DNA of 64,000 nt from Elephas maximus indicus (taxonomy: Eukaryota > Chordata > Mammalia > Proboscidea > Elephantidae): assembly GCF_024166365.1 (NCBI RefSeq), contig NC_064820.1, positions 65,201,501 to 65,265,500 of the forward strand, in the 5' to 3' direction. Under the pieces are notes generated by a model. That model was given only the letters and a program-made list of their open reading frames with translations. It had not been told where the DNA came from and searched no databases. Shown one piece after another: positions 11,001 to 64,000 of the stretch. Positions within the stretch are counted from its first letter, which is position 1. Each line of letters opens with the position of its first letter. Position numbers and translations under genes: made by a program.

Positions 11001-12339
11001 TTAAGCAAGGTGTTATTCAGTTTCCATGTATTTGATTTTCTTCCCTTTCTCATCCTGTTATTAATTTCTACTTTGATGGTGTTGTGATCAGAGAAGATGC
11101 TTTGTATTATCTCAATGTTCTGGATTTTGTTGAGGGTTGTTTTGTGGCCTAAGATGTGGTCTATTCTGGAGAATGTCCCATGTGTGATGGAAAAGAATGT
11201 GTACTTTGCTGCTCTTGGGTGGAGTTTTTTTATACACTTCTACGAGGTCAAGTTGGTTGATTGTGGCCTTTAGACCTTCTGTATCTTTGCTAAGATTCTT
11301 TTTTAGATGTTCTGTCCTTTACCAAGAGTGGCATGTTAAAGTCTCCTACTATTATTGTGGAACTGTCAGTTTCTCTTCAGTGCTGTTAAGAGTTTGTTTT
11401 ATGTATTTTGGAACCCTGTCGTTGCATACATGGATATTTATTATGGTTATGTCTTCATGGTGGTTTGTCCTTTTAACCACTATATGTCCTTCTTTGTCTT
11501 TTATGTTGTATTTTGTTTTAAAGTCTATTTTTAACTGAGATTAGTATTGCGACTCCTGCTCTTTTTGGTAGCTGTTTGCTTGATATATTTTTTTCCATCC
11601 TTTGGTTTTTAATATATTTATGTCTTTCCTTCTAAGGTTAGCCTCTTGTTGATAGCATAATGATGGGTCCTATTTTTTTTTAACCATTCTGTCACTCTGT
11701 CTCTTTATGGGTTCCGTTAAGCCATTTATGTTCAGTGTGATTATTTCTAGGTGTGAGTTTATCGGTGGCATCTTGTAGTGCTTTTTGTTGTGGTGCTGAC
11801 GTTTTCTTTGGTCCTCTTGCACTCCTGTGCTGAATTCCTTTGGTTTCTGGGTTTTTTTTTTTTGTTTTGTTTTGGTAGATTTTGTGTTTACTGAGACTTT
11901 GTTTTTCTTCTTTGATTAGTAGGTTAACTTTCTTCGTGGTTACCTTGAAATTGACCCCTCTCTTCCTAAGTTTAAACCAGTCTTTTATTAATAATCACCT
12001 TGACTTCCTCTCCATTTGAAAGTTCCATACTTACACCATTTATTCCTCTTTTATTGTTCTGCAATTGTTTTCATTAACAGATTGACCTGTTTGTTACCTG
12101 TTGTAAATCTTTTAGTTTTGCTTTATCCTTGAGAGTTCATTACCTAGGTTGGTATCTGGCTGATTCTGTCTCTGTCAGTTTCTTATTCAATTTGGTGCTT
12201 GATGGAGTTCTTTATCCCTTCATTTGATGCTTAGGGTTTCAGTATTGACGTTTCTGTCATTTTACTTAGTTTTTTGAGTCTTTGCTGCAGAGGGACAGCA
12301 TGGTACGTCAATCTACAGTGCTATGTTGGCTCTGCCTCC

Positions 12340-13715
12340 CAGTGGCCACTTCTTTGTCCTCATCTTAGCTGACCTATCAACGGCATTTGACACAGCTGAT
12401 TACTGTCCTCTTGAAATGCTGTTTTCACTTGAATTCTGGAATACATACTACACTTGCCTGGCTTGCCTCTTACTTCTCTGACCATTCTTTCTCAGGTTCT
12501 TCTGCAGGTTCACCCTTATTTCATCACCTCTAAATGTTGGAGTGTCTCAGGTTAGTCTTCAGTCCTCTTATCTAGCTACACTTCTCAAGCGATCTAAAAT
12601 AATCTCAGGGTTTTAAATGCCACCTATAAACTCAGGATTCCCAAATGTGTGTCTCTAGCTTGTAACTCTTTCCTGACTTCAGACCTATAAATCTAGGAAC
12701 CTACAGGGCCTCTCCACTTGGATGTCTAATAGGTATCTCAAACTTAAATGTCCAAAACAGAGCCTTTCATATTTCCTCCTTCCCCTTGAAGTCTTCCTTA
12801 TCTCATGTAACGACAACTCTATTCCTGTGGTTGCTCATGCCTTCGAGTCATCTTTGACCTCTGTTTCTCTCTGCTGACTCTACCTTCAAACTATATCCAA
12901 AATTAGACCCCTTTTGACCATCCTCACTGCTCTTACCCTGGTGGTGCCACCATCATCCTTTGTGTGGATTATTTCAATATCCATTTAACTGGTTTCTTTG
13001 CTGCTGTCTTGTTGCTCCCTCTCAGCAATCCCCACACTGATACCAGAGGGAGCATATAAAAACCTAAGTCAGAGCATGTCTCTCCTCTGCTCAAAACCTT
13101 CCAATGACTTCTCATTTCTCTGAGTAAAAGACAGTCCCTAAAACCCAAAAACCACAGGGACCTACAATTCCCTTCTTAATCTCACATTCTCTTCTACCAT
13201 TATTTCCCTAATTAGCTCCATTTGGCCTTCTTGCTGATCCTTTAACACTCCAGGTGTGTTCCCACCTCAGGGCCTTTGCACTTGATATCCCTTTGTCTGG
13301 AATGCTTTTCCCTTAGATATCTGCATAGTGAGCTTCATCTTTCTTTGGAGCCTTACTCAAAATTCACCTTCTCCAGCAAGGCTTTCCTTGGCCTATCTAA
13401 AATTTTAATACTGTCCCATCCTCCTACTTCCCATTCCCTTTCTCTGCCTTTTTTTCTTTGCACTTATCAATAATACATCTTATTTTACATTTGGATCTCA
13501 TTTGTCTTTTTCCTCCACTACAATATAAGGCCATATACTCTCTTAAAAAACTGCACTACCGTCATTCCATTTCTCTTTCTGCACTCACAACTTTAAAGTC
13601 ATGCTAATAACTCTCAAAAATAATGCCTGAGCTTAATCGAGTATTTGGTTGGTTTTGTTCACTGGCATATAGTTGGTGCTCCACTTTTTGTGAATGACTC
13701 AGTGAATTAATTTGA
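12340..13715 (+). mobile_element. LINE2 (L2), RT region remnant to 3' end
   Basis: Begins with L2 RT text (GCTGACCTATCAACGGCATT, matching an A-D-L-S-T-A-F-D motif) and CTCTAAATGTTGGAGTGTCT. It runs through CCTCAGGGCCTTTGCACTTG and GTCTGGAATGCTTTTCCC to a 3' end with GGCATATAGTTGGTGCT. One of the longer old elements here; no open frame. Confidence 0.8.
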
Positions 13716-15117
13716 ACTTGTAAAACTCTTTCCTTAGTGGGCAAAGGTCCCTCCAAACACAGGAATTAAAAAAGAGAAATGCTAAGGGAATCAAACTTAT
13801 AATACCAGCATGTCAATTTTGTAATTATTAGGATAGATAACCTATGAACATTTAGTATTTAAAGTCCTAGTAGTATTTAAACAATTTGACAGGTTATGCC
13901 TCCATTTTTAACTGGGTAATTGAATTTAGACAATTTCAAGATGAAAGATGTAATAATTATTTGTAATCAATTTTAAAAGCTTGAAATGAGAACTCAAGTT
14001 CACTGTATGAATATAGTATTAGGGAATACTGGCTTGTTATATTAGATTTTTAGTTAACCACCAGATTTTGTTTCACTGTTGTGAAGTTTACCTCACTTTG
14101 CAATTGGCAATTGGCATTTGGAACTTGTGTCAGGAATGCATTCTGCTGCAAGTAACAGAAAACTGACTCTGGAGGCTTAAATTAAGAGGAGAGCTAGGAG
14201 TTCCTAGTGTGATGTTGGTTCAGTGGCTTAACAGAGTCAAGACCTATTATCTTGGCCTTTCTCTTAGCTTTTCTCCTGCGCTTATGGCCACAAGTCAGAT
14301 TCCAAACTGCCAACCTTTGTTGGCACTGTCTTCCTTTTTGCATGCCATTGCCTTCCTTTTTCTTGTTCGGTGGAATGCAGATATTGCTAGAGCAGTCATC
14401 TTGTATCACAAAGGGGAAGCTGATGTAGAGGGTGCAAGAGCAATGAGCTAGATAGAGCCTAGGCTGCTGATGAACTTGGAACCATCATACCAGCACGGGA
14501 CTGCGGGACTGGATTTTTATTGAAAGAAATGCATTTATATCTTGTTTAAGTTATGTTATTTAGAGTTTGCAGGTAAAAGCTAATCCTAATTCATAAAAGC
14601 TGCTGCCATTGGGCAGGGGTTCTCCAGTTTATCAACTCTACCTCATGTCATCCCAAACGTTGACAGGAGTTGCCAGTTATCACAACATACTAGTGTTTTT
14701 CTCCCACCAAAACCTGGGAAAGGCTGACATACCCATGTGTTTCAAAAGAAGTAGAAGAGCATATGTCATTGCGGAAGTAGAGACTACTTCTACATGACTA
14801 ATACTGCACATTGTATTGAATGTACATGACTTAAGAAGAAATATAACCAGAATAGCAAAGACATGTAATGACAGCCTTAATAAAAAACTTAATGAACTGC
14901 AGAGAATTTCAGCAGATTTAAAAGAAAATGCACACACAGTAAGTGATAATGCTGTGAACTATATTAAGTGAAAAAAATTTTCTTTGCATGAAAACTTTTT
15001 TTTTTTTTTTTACCAATGATGGGTTTGCAAAATGTTGACTGCAGCAGAAATTGTGTTCTGAACAAAAAATAACATTTGCAGATATAAATTTAACAAGGTA
15101 TACAATTGCTCAGAAGC
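13716..15117. other. unclassified intergenic sequence
   Basis: No exon recognised. 14110-14460 contains GGCTTAAATTAAGAGGAG and other text reminiscent of an old interspersed repeat. A T-run sits at 14998-15012. Confidence 0.5.
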
Positions 15118-15335
15118 AGCCCGGGTGCAGTTGTGGTTAAGTGCTCGGCTGCTAACCCAAAGGTCGGTGGTTTGAATCTACCAGCTGCTCTTCGGGAGGA
15201 AGATGTGGCAGCCTGCTTCCATAATGATTTACAGCCTTGGAAACCCTATGGAGCAAGTCTATTCTGTCCTATAGGGTAGTTATGAGTTGGTATCACATTG
15301 ATGGCAGTGGGTTTGGTTTTAATATTGCTTAGTAT
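15118..15335 (+). repeat. AfroSINE, long variant
   Basis: Head AGCAGCCCGGGTGCAGTTGT then GGTTAAGTGCTCGGCTGCTA, followed by a middle of about 60 bp absent from the short variant (AGATGTGGCAGCCTGCTTCC). The end is TAGTTATGAGTTGGTATCAC. Confidence 0.85.
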
Positions 15336-16090
15336 GTTGAAACTAGGGTAAAGGGATTTAAAGTAAAAACTTGCATGAAAAGGTTAAATAATTTATATAT
15401 ATTTTTTGGCAGCCAATGACAGTTCAAATATAAAAGATATAAATACCACCTAATTAACTGTAGTCATTTATAATATCTGACAGTTTTGAAGTATCTGAAT
15501 AATTTTTTAACATCGTGCCCATGCTGAGCATATCAAGAAATTATTTTGGCATGTTGAGAGAAGAGGGTGACTATGACTGTAGGAGGTGCTCTGGCTAGTC
15601 TGTGATAACACTGTTGTACAAAACTTAAATTCATGGTGGCAGTTTGCACAAGCCACAGGATGTATGTTTATTTCATAATTCAGTGGGAATCAGTTGGTTA
15701 AAAAAAAGAGAACATGTCATTAATACAGTGAGATGGATGTGCTGGCATGGACCGAACCACAAAAGACATGTCAATGCTTTCTTGCTTGAATTGAATGTAC
15801 AATGTATGTGGTGTGGGACTAAAGAGATTCAGGGAGGATCTACGTTGGGTGTACCGGTCAACAGTAACCTTGAGAAAAGAACCCTCCGTCATTTTGTGAG
15901 AAGACTACAAAATTAATGTAATACTCAGGCTATCAACTAATATCTAATAACATTCAACAATTCCATACATAGTTAAGTAAAAAAATAACCAAATCAAGCA
16001 CCTTTCCATTTGTAAATTGTGAGAGGAGTTGCTTCACAGTTAAGTGCTTGGTAATGGTGTTCTTCACTAATTAATTCAGTAAATATCTCT
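15336..16090. other. unclassified intergenic sequence
   Basis: An open frame at 15644-15916 (90 codons) has no recognisable motif and is probably chance or an old repeat remnant. Confidence 0.45.
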
Positions 16091-16360
16091 TTGAGCATCC
16101 ATCTACCTTTTGTTAAGCAGTGTTGTAGGTACACAAACATAATAATGACTGAGGATGGTGCAGGACCAGGCAATGTTTCGTTCTGTTATGCATGGGATCA
16201 CTACAAGCTGGAGCCGACTCCATGGTACCTAAAAATAACAACAGTTCTAGGTGCTGGGAATAAAACAATAGACAAAATTCCTGCACTCATGGAGTATACA
16301 TCTAGAGGGGAGAGAAAGATTAAATAAGCAGACCATGTCCTGAAGGAGTAAAATTTGAGT
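16090..16360 (+). repeat. ancient interspersed repeat split by an RTE tail
   Basis: Old-repeat text (GTTCTAGGTGCTGGGAATAA then CCTGCACTCATGGAGTATAC) is interrupted at 16149-16243 by a 95-bp RTE 3' end. Confidence 0.55.
16149..16243 (+). mobile_element. RTE 3' end, 95-bp truncated insertion
   Basis: GAGGATGGTGCAGGACCAGG through ATCACTACAAGCTGGAGCCG to CATGGTACCTAAAAATAACA matches the 3' end of the RTE copies at 3271 and 23332 on their sense strand. Confidence 0.75.
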
Positions 16361-16419
16361 GAACTTTGACAAGAACCCAGAGCCTAATAATGAGATTGTT
16401 AAGTAGTAAGAGACCCATT

Positions 16420-16580
16420 AGCTTAGCAATTTGTAGATATCAGAACTTTAGAACTTTATTTCATTATCCTTACAACTCTGTAAGGTGCATTTTATTCCCC
16501 TTCTACATATCATGAAACTAGCTTAGGGAGGTAAAGTAACTTGCTAAATCAAACAATTAATAACTGGTAGTTCCATAATA
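16420..16580 (-). repeat. MIR
   Basis: Antisense MIR core: TTTCATTATCCTTACAACTC then GGAGGTAAAGTAACTTGCTA. Confidence 0.65.
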
Positions 16581-16604
16581 ATTTGTATGGAAACTTTATA
16601 AAAA

Positions 16605-16755
16605 ACCAGAATGGAAATCATGAGAATGCTGACAGAATATAAAGAATATAACGAGTGTCACTGAACAATTTATATAGAAACTGTTGAATGGGAACCTATT
16701 TTCTGTGTAAACTTTCACTGAAAATACATTATTCAAAATATCAAAAAACAAAATA
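16605..16755 (+). mobile_element. L1 3' UTR end fragment
   Basis: CGAGTGTCACTGAACAATTT, then AAACTGTTGAATGGGAACCT and GTAAACTTTCACTGAAAATA match the terminal 3' UTR of the L1 ending at 63386. Confidence 0.75.
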
Positions 16756-17850
16756 CTTTGAAAGTTCTAATTCAGGCAAAATAGCAAGTTCATTCCATTA
16801 GAATTTGAATGTTCATTCAGTATAAGACAGTTCTTTAAAGTTTTACAAAGGCACTCCACACTTAGCTTCAATGAACTTCAATTAATTTTGAATATAAACC
16901 TCTATTAATGCATTTCTCACACGGAATATCATTTAAAGTGCTTTCTAAATATCACAACGCATGATTTTACAGCAGGAACAGTTTTAACAACTTTCTATTC
17001 CAGTTTTTTATTCCTTTCTTCCATTTTTTTTAAATAATGAGAAAAACATGGTAAAAAATTATTCAAATTCGTGTATCTACTTAGTTATAAGACTCAGATA
17101 TTCTGATTTCTAGTGTACTCTTTCTTTGTGATTATTTTTTAATAATCTTACCAATCTTTAATGTCCACAGTGATTATCATGAACTTATTTTTAATAGCAT
17201 TTTCCACAGTACTTACTGAAACTATGGCAAATTTTTGAATATACGTATATATAAACATTAGAACAGTACAATAAAATCAGTTGATATATTCAATTCTAAA
17301 GTTCTTATTAGGAATGTCATTTCCTTGTTTTAGGACAACTGTGAACAGTATATTTATATAGAAAACACACACATTCATACAACAGTTGATGATGCCATTA
17401 TAAAGGGTAAAGAGAAGCTGGAGAGTTAAAAAGACTAAGCCACCTGGGAAGCAGCAGCTCTCTTATTCCAGCTGGTGTTTGTCAAAGGTCTTTACAGCCA
17501 CATGGCTCTCTACCCTGTAGTGCTGCTTCTAATCCTTGCAAGCGAAGCAAGAGATGAACAAAAAAGGTTTGTGTGAATCACTTGAGCCAATCATCTGTTA
17601 CCTTCAAAAGCTGACCACCAATGCCAGGAAACAAGGCCACCAGCCAGATCTGCGACAACCTGCCTAGAAACTCTGCATACCCAATGCAATAACCAAAAGC
17701 AGATTTCCGAGGTATAAGAAAATGAGGAGCTTGAGGAACTCCATCTTAAACATTAACTTACTTGTGTTTTTAGTGACAAAATAACTAGGTTATAATTGTA
17801 ATACCCATTTCTTTCCAAGCTTTGGGAAAGCACAAACTAGGAGAGCTGAA
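16756..17850. other. unclassified intergenic sequence
   Basis: AT-rich. No gene or repeat recognised. Confidence 0.55.
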
Positions 17851-17864
17851 CCAGCCCATTAAAA

Positions 17865-18026
17865 CCAAAAAAATCAAACCTGTTACCACTGATTCCAACT
17901 CATAGCCACCCTATAGGAGAGACAAGAACTGCCCCATAAGGGTTTCCAAGGAACAGCTGTGGATTCAAACTGCTGACATTTTGGTTAGCAGCTGAGCTCT
18001 TAACCACTGAGCTACCAGGGCTCCAT
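17865..18026 (-). repeat. AfroSINE with 13-bp target duplication
   Basis: Flanked by CAGCCCATTAAAA at 17852-17864 and 18027-18039. Short variant. Confidence 0.9.
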
Positions 18027-18039
18027 CAGCCCATTAAAA

Positions 18040-19030
18040 GAAAGTTTTACCAGTGTCCTTGTGATGACCAAAGAGGAGTGGTTGGTCAAGAGGGCATTTG
18101 CAGATTCTTACACATGGAGAACCAAGAGAGGCCACGACACAGGTGTTTGTTTTATTATTCCTTTTACTCTTCTATATTTTTAATATTGTCCAATTAAAAA
18201 AGGGGGGGGGGGGAGAAAAAAACCCAAGAAACGAGATGGCAGCAAAAGAACTAAGCCACCTGTATTTGAGAATGTTGCTGGCATAGCTAATAAGATAGAT
18301 AAGCTTGTATTAACAGATAAGCTTGTAATAAATTCCAGGCACAAAGAAGGTTTAGTGCAGTGATTCTGGGTGGCACGGGGTTTCACATATTCTTTGCAAA
18401 GAAAAGCCATGATTGAACTTTGTTCAATATGTCAACTGAGTTTAATAGTTTTCCAGAGTTAAAACAGAAGAACCAACTCTGTCCTGAGAACCAGATTTTA
18501 GCTTCAGATGTCTAGAATCTCCATCAAAATATAAAACAAAGTGAATATTTTCCTTTCTGTAATCATCCTTCCCTAGTATACTTTCTGAAAGACAAAATCC
18601 CAAGTATGCCAGGATTTTTGCCAGTTCCATTTCTTGCATGGTTATAGCAATTCTGAGTTTCTACAGTATTGCTGCTCAAGAGTTTTTCAGTGAAGGATTG
18701 ATAATTAGTATTGGAATATGAAAAAATTACATTAAAAAAGTTATCAATGCATTTGTCTATAAAAATTATATAATTTACGGAAATGCCTTTTTTAAAACTA
18801 GGCATTTTACGGGTGTACCATAAATAATTTTACTTAAAACTGGGATCAAATTGAAGTGAAGGTATACTACTGGCATAAATGTTTGTTTGAAATATAGCAG
18901 GATACCAGCAACTTACATGACTAAAAGACACGTACTATGAAAGGAAAATACATAAAATGTAAAAGAAATGGAGAGAAGTTATAGGTGATGGAATGCAATG
19001 ACTTACTTAATATGGCCCTTCTAGCCATAG
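18040..19030. other. unclassified intergenic sequence
   Basis: Contains an A/G homopolymer junction (a run of 13 G at 18202-18214 between A-runs), a likely replication-slippage site. No exon recognised. Confidence 0.55.
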
Positions 19031-20150
19031 TTTTTGTAATTCCCAACAAAAGAATGAGTGAGGACTATGCTAATGAGGTAACTGTGGCCCACCAAGGGGA
19101 TTGGATAGCTTGCTAATAAATTAAATAAGGTGCCTGGCACCCATTTTGGGATGGGACCACGCAAATATGGTATATGGAACCCCAACAAGGGGACTGGTCA
19201 GTTTTGCCAACCCGCTAGCCTTAAGATGATTGGTCCCCTTCAGAGGCAAGAAGAGAGGCTCTCACCACCACCAAGAAATTACAGCTAGAAGTAGAGTGTG
19301 TCCTTTGGACTCGGGAACCGTGTACTGAGAAGCTCCTGAAGCCAGGAGACGGAGAGAGAGAGCTGTAACACTGAAGATGGTGAGAAGCAGCAACAGAGAA
19401 ACGGCGACAGCAGAGGCAGGAGACCGGCAGGCAACAGCACATTGAGCTTCCTGGCCCATGAAGCGAGAACGCTGAGCGCCTTCAGGCAGGCTTCCTGGTG
19501 GAGTAGGGTGCCTCCAGGCACTTGGTGGAGCTAGGTTTGTGGACCCACGGAGCTAGAACTGAGTGCCTTTGGGCTTACGCTTACTGGCGGAGTGGGGTGC
19601 CTCTAGGTACTTATCAACAGAGCTCAAAGAGCTTTGTAACACTTGCTGGAGAAGGGCAGATGCCAGGCTGAGAGGCTGAGGGCCAGAGACAGGCCTGCCT
19701 CTGGGCATGGCTGAGAAAAGGCTATCCTGATTGAAGAACCATATCCTTAACACTCCTGAACCTGAACTGTAACCAATTACTTCCCTAATGAACCCCATAA
19801 CTGTGAGTATGGTCTGAGTTCTATGTGGCCATTGCAAAGAACTAGTGAACCCAGCAGAGAATTAGAGTGCTGTGGAAGGTTGGTTAGTGTCAGAATTGGT
19901 AAAAAGTTTGGAGAGAGGAAGTATGTCTGTCTGATCTCTGCCTCATAGGACTCAGCCTTGGGTTGTTCGTGTTGATTCTCCTTCCCTGTTGTGAAATTAG
20001 GTCAGATGCCACCCCCACCACACCATTTTTACAGGTGTAACAGGTTCATGCATGTACACCTGCATAAAGCTGGACAAGTATAAACTGACTGGGACAATAA
20101 AAAGTCTAAAGTGGAAGCTTCTACAGATCTCTGTATTTCTGTGATAAGTT
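19030..20150 (+). mobile_element. LTR-like composite repeat, MaLR-related in part
   Basis: GC-richer block. The part near 19290-19345 (GTGTGTCCTTTGGACTCGGG, GAGAAGCTCCTG) aligns with the MaLR LTRs at 302 and 7536. A purine-rich GGAGACGGAGAGAGAGAG tract and internally similar segments (GGAGTAGGGTGCCTCCAGGC and GGAGTGGGGTGCCTCTAGGT) follow. AATAAA lies near 20096. Edges and internal order are uncertain. Confidence 0.5.
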
Positions 20151-20191
20151 AATGCAAGTGTTTGAAAAACAATGGTTTAGGGTGGGAAGGT

Positions 20192-20270
20192 GTGATGGCT
20201 AGTTTATGCGTCAACTCAGACTAACGTACCCAGTTATTTAATCAAACATGAATTTAAATGTTGGAGTCCC
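20192..20270 (+). repeat. unassigned repeat fragment, interrupted by a SINE
   Basis: TGTGATGGCTAGTTTATGCG then TCAACTCAGACTAACG matches the start of a widespread old mammalian repeat (from memory). The SINE follows at 20271. Confidence 0.45.
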
Positions 20271-20465
20271 TAGATGGTGAGAACGGTTAAGCACTTGACT
20301 ATTAGCTGAAAGGTTTGTGGTTCGAACCTTCCCAGTGGCACCTTGGTAAACAGGCCTGGCAATCTGCTTCTGAAAGGATGCAGCCTTAAAAACCCTATTG
20401 AGCAGTTCTACTTTGCATATATGGGGTCGCCATGAGTTGGAATCAACTTAATGGCAACTAACAAT
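20271..20465 (+). repeat. AfroSINE, long variant
   Basis: Head TTGGAGTCCCTAGATGGTGA, a middle with CTGCTTCTGAAAGGATGCAG, and end GGGGTCGCCATGAGTTGGAA then TCAACTTAATGGCAAC. Confidence 0.85.
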
Positions 20466-20599
20466 GGAATGACCTGGGCTTAAAGAAATCAACTATAAAA
20501 ATAAATGCATGGAAAACAATTGGGCAGAAAGATCTGATATGAGGACTACTGTTTCTACACTTCAAAACTTAACTGTCACAGCCAATTAATGCAACTGCT

Positions 20600-21165
20600 G
20601 TCAATAAGTTGAATACCTGTAAAAAGTTGAATTAGCAAAAGTTGTGCGATACATTTACAATGACAAAAAAAAAAGAGCAGCTGCTGAGGTGGGTTACGTA
20701 CAACCAAACACTTCAGGGAATTTGGTTCCTTGGTTTGGAGGTTTGGGGTCATGGTTTCATAGAACATCCCAGTTGATTCCTGGAGCCATGGAGGCTGGAT
20801 GAACCCCTGAAACTACTGCCTTAGGATAATCTTTAAACCTTAAACCAAAAATATTCTCTGAAGTCTCCTAAAAACCAAGGAATAGCTTAGCTTAATTAGT
20901 AGAATGTCTACCTTGAGCGCTGTGCTCTTTTAAGGTCTAACTATATGGGATCAAATTGATAACAGCAACTCAGAAGATCAGATAGGAAACTTAGAGGGCA
21001 ATGAGTTGATGTTAATGTGGGAGGAATAACTCAAAAAAGGAGGGTGAGAATGGCTGCACAACTTGAAGAATGTAATCAGTGTCACTATTATACATGTAGA
21101 AATTGCTGAATTGGTTCTGCTGTGTATACTCTCAATGAAAAAAATAAAATAAATTAAAAAAATTA
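20600..21165 (+). mobile_element. L1 3' UTR
   Basis: Ends GGCTGCACAACTTGAAGAAT, AATCAGTGTCACTATTATAC and an A-rich tail with AATAAA. Typical L1 3' terminus, diverged from the 63386 L1. Confidence 0.65.
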
Positions 21166-21640
21166 ACTGTATATTTAGAGTTTAACTTCACAAAACCCTT
21201 TTTCACTAGTTCTCACCTGGTAAGAATGAAGAAGGGAATATAAGATTAGCTTCATGATACTCTCCCTTGTGAGTTACGATACAAGAAGAAAAGACAATAA
21301 AATATAGATTTTATCACATGTCCTGATCCCATGCCAGGACATTTTCTGTTTGGATGAATTAGGATTTGGTCATATCTTCATAATTTCATAGAAAGGGAAG
21401 AGTTCAAGCGTAAGTACAAGCTACCCTCTGACACATTATAATAAAGTAAATGTGAGATTTTTCCCAAGTTAAAAGACTCCAGTCCATGTTAATAACCTCC
21501 ACTTGCTATCCCGAGAGTACATCTTATGGTTCACACAATCTGCTCGAGGTCCTGCATGGGTACGATGACTTGTCTCCTTATACTGTAGCAACAGGGGCTG
21601 CCCCAGGCCACAGCAAATGAGATGAAGGAGACAATTTTTT
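21166..21640. other. unclassified sequence downstream of ERCC8
   Basis: No repeat recognised. Could include more distal 3' UTR. Confidence 0.5.
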
Positions 21641-21689
21641 TTTAAACCAAGGCTTCGAAACAGTTTATTCCAGTTTGAACTAGCTGAGA

Positions 21690-21855
21690 ATAGGCATTTC
21701 TAACAAGCTCCTCCTAGGTAATGCTAATACTGTGGTTAGGGCCCAATGCTGAGCAGTTCAGAATGAACCAAAATTTATTATACGTAAGAATCACCTGGGG
21801 ATCTTGTTAAAATGTAGATTGATTCGGTATATCTGGGAGGGGAAATGCAAATTTC
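21690..21855 (-). mobile_element. MER5-like hAT fragments, rearranged order
   Basis: The plus strand reads GCATTTCTAACAAGCTCCTC (3'-half text of MER5) first and then AAGAATCACCTGGGGATCTT with GTTAAAATGTAGATTGATTC (5'-half text). The halves are therefore out of order or from two insertions. Lies in the probable 3' UTR. Confidence 0.55.
21774..21779 (-). promoter_or_regulatory. ERCC8: candidate poly(A) signal AATAAA
   Basis: Canonical hexamer about 305 nt past the stop codon on the gene strand. It lies between the MER5-like pieces. Confidence 0.4.
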
Positions 21856-22084
21856 CAGCAGGCATTTGAACCAGAATGAACCAGTTCAAAACCCTGGATT
21901 AAAAACCTATACAAAAGTCTGTTTTAGGATTTCATGCAAATATGACCTCTTTAAAACACAAGAATAAATCACTCAAATTCAGGGCTAATTTAGCTGTTAG
22001 AAATAGACTGGACAGTTAAAAATAAGTAACAGTCCCCCTTGAAAAGTTTCCCCCATAGAGATACAAGGTACTGAGGACTGACGT

Positions 22085-64000
<41,916 letters not shown>

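Larger units (their letters stand above)
6306..12340 (-). mobile_element. L1, 5'-truncated, broken ORF2, with nested insertions
   Basis: Minus-strand L1. The 3' UTR is at about 6412-7530 and 8017-8060. The C-terminal ORF2 text (CWWECKTVQPFWKMICCLLK, then IPYDPAIPLLG) is near 8300-8450. Further upstream it reads NFIRKGKRHQISKALLKK at 9153-9386. The endonuclease region is near 11000-12000. Many stops and frameshifts leave only fragments. It is interrupted by a SINE (7280-7406) and an LTR (7536-8016). ORF1 and the 5' UTR are missing. Confidence 0.85.
21640..22084 (-). other. ERCC8: probable ERCC8 3' UTR with candidate poly(A) signals
   Basis: Sequence directly after the stop codon. AATAAA occurs on the minus strand at 21779-21774 and 21669-21664, so cleavage 10-30 nt past either would end the transcript near 21750 or 21640. 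Much of the stretch is a broken MER5-like DNA transposon. The true 3' end cannot be fixed from sequence alone and could lie further left. Confidence 0.5.

Noticed and set aside
15644..15916. 90-codon open frame on the plus strand
   Set aside because: No recognisable motif, splice context or similarity that I know; likely chance.
18202..18214. G-run as a possible G-quadruplex regulatory site
   Set aside because: A single homopolymer between A-runs, better explained as slippage or a sequencing-prone tract.
19221..19837. Several overlapping minus-strand open frames of 65-94 codons
   Set aside because: They lie in the GC-richer LTR-like repeat, show no domain motif, and are what a stop-poor repeat would give by chance.
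1..21600. Exons of the gene expected next to ERCC8 (ELOVL7 in other mammals)
   Set aside because: No conserved exon with splice sites was recognised. In other mammals that gene lies some distance away.

Overview
Mammalian (eukaryotic) genomic DNA. It is AT-rich, has long introns, and is dominated by interspersed repeats. The commonest repeat is a tRNA-derived SINE of the Afrotherian type, present in more than 25 copies, together with its apparent partner, an RTE-class (BovB-like) LINE. These, with the L1 3' UTR families seen here, point to an afrotherian and most likely an elephant. The species call is inference from repeat content.

One protein-coding gene is present: ERCC8 (CSA, the Cockayne syndrome group A WD40 protein), on the minus strand. 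Coding exons 2 to 12 lie between 63780 and 22085. Every splice junction keeps frame, and the exon lengths (96, 102, 124, 82, 69, 67, 101, 125, 198, 81, 69 nt) sum to 1114 nt. With a 77-nt first coding exon beyond the right edge this gives the 396-codon ERCC8 frame plus stop. No frameshift or premature stop was seen, so the gene looks intact.

Layout. 1-21.6 kb: intergenic sequence downstream of ERCC8, made of L1, L2, MaLR-type LTRs, an old LTR-like repeat, SINEs and MIRs, with no exon recognised. The main blocks are a minus-strand L1 (6.3-12.3 kb, itself hit by an LTR and a SINE), an L2 (12.3-13.7 kb) and an LTR-like composite (about 19.0-20.1 kb). 21.65-22.15 kb: probable 3' UTR and exon 12. 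22.15-30.9 kb: intron 11, with a long RTE copy carrying an internal inverted duplication and two nested SINEs. 31.0-53.2 kb: exons 11 to 3 separated by repeat-rich introns; intron 7 holds an L1 hit by a nearly perfect palindromic DNA transposon. 53.3-63.7 kb: intron 2, with a full-length-type but broken L1 (57233-63386) in antisense orientation. 63685-63780: exon 2. The right edge lies in intron 1.

The unusual content is in the repeats: two cases of two SINEs lined up in the same target with three copies of the target-site duplication; SINE/RTE insertions only 26 and 46 bp long with perfect target duplications; two SINE groups with different tRNA-like heads that share RTE-like 3' ends; an L1 carrying a SINE with a strong A-to-G excess on the L1 sense strand; and several palindromes or inverted repeats. 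No bacterial-type system, CRISPR array or functional RNA gene was found.
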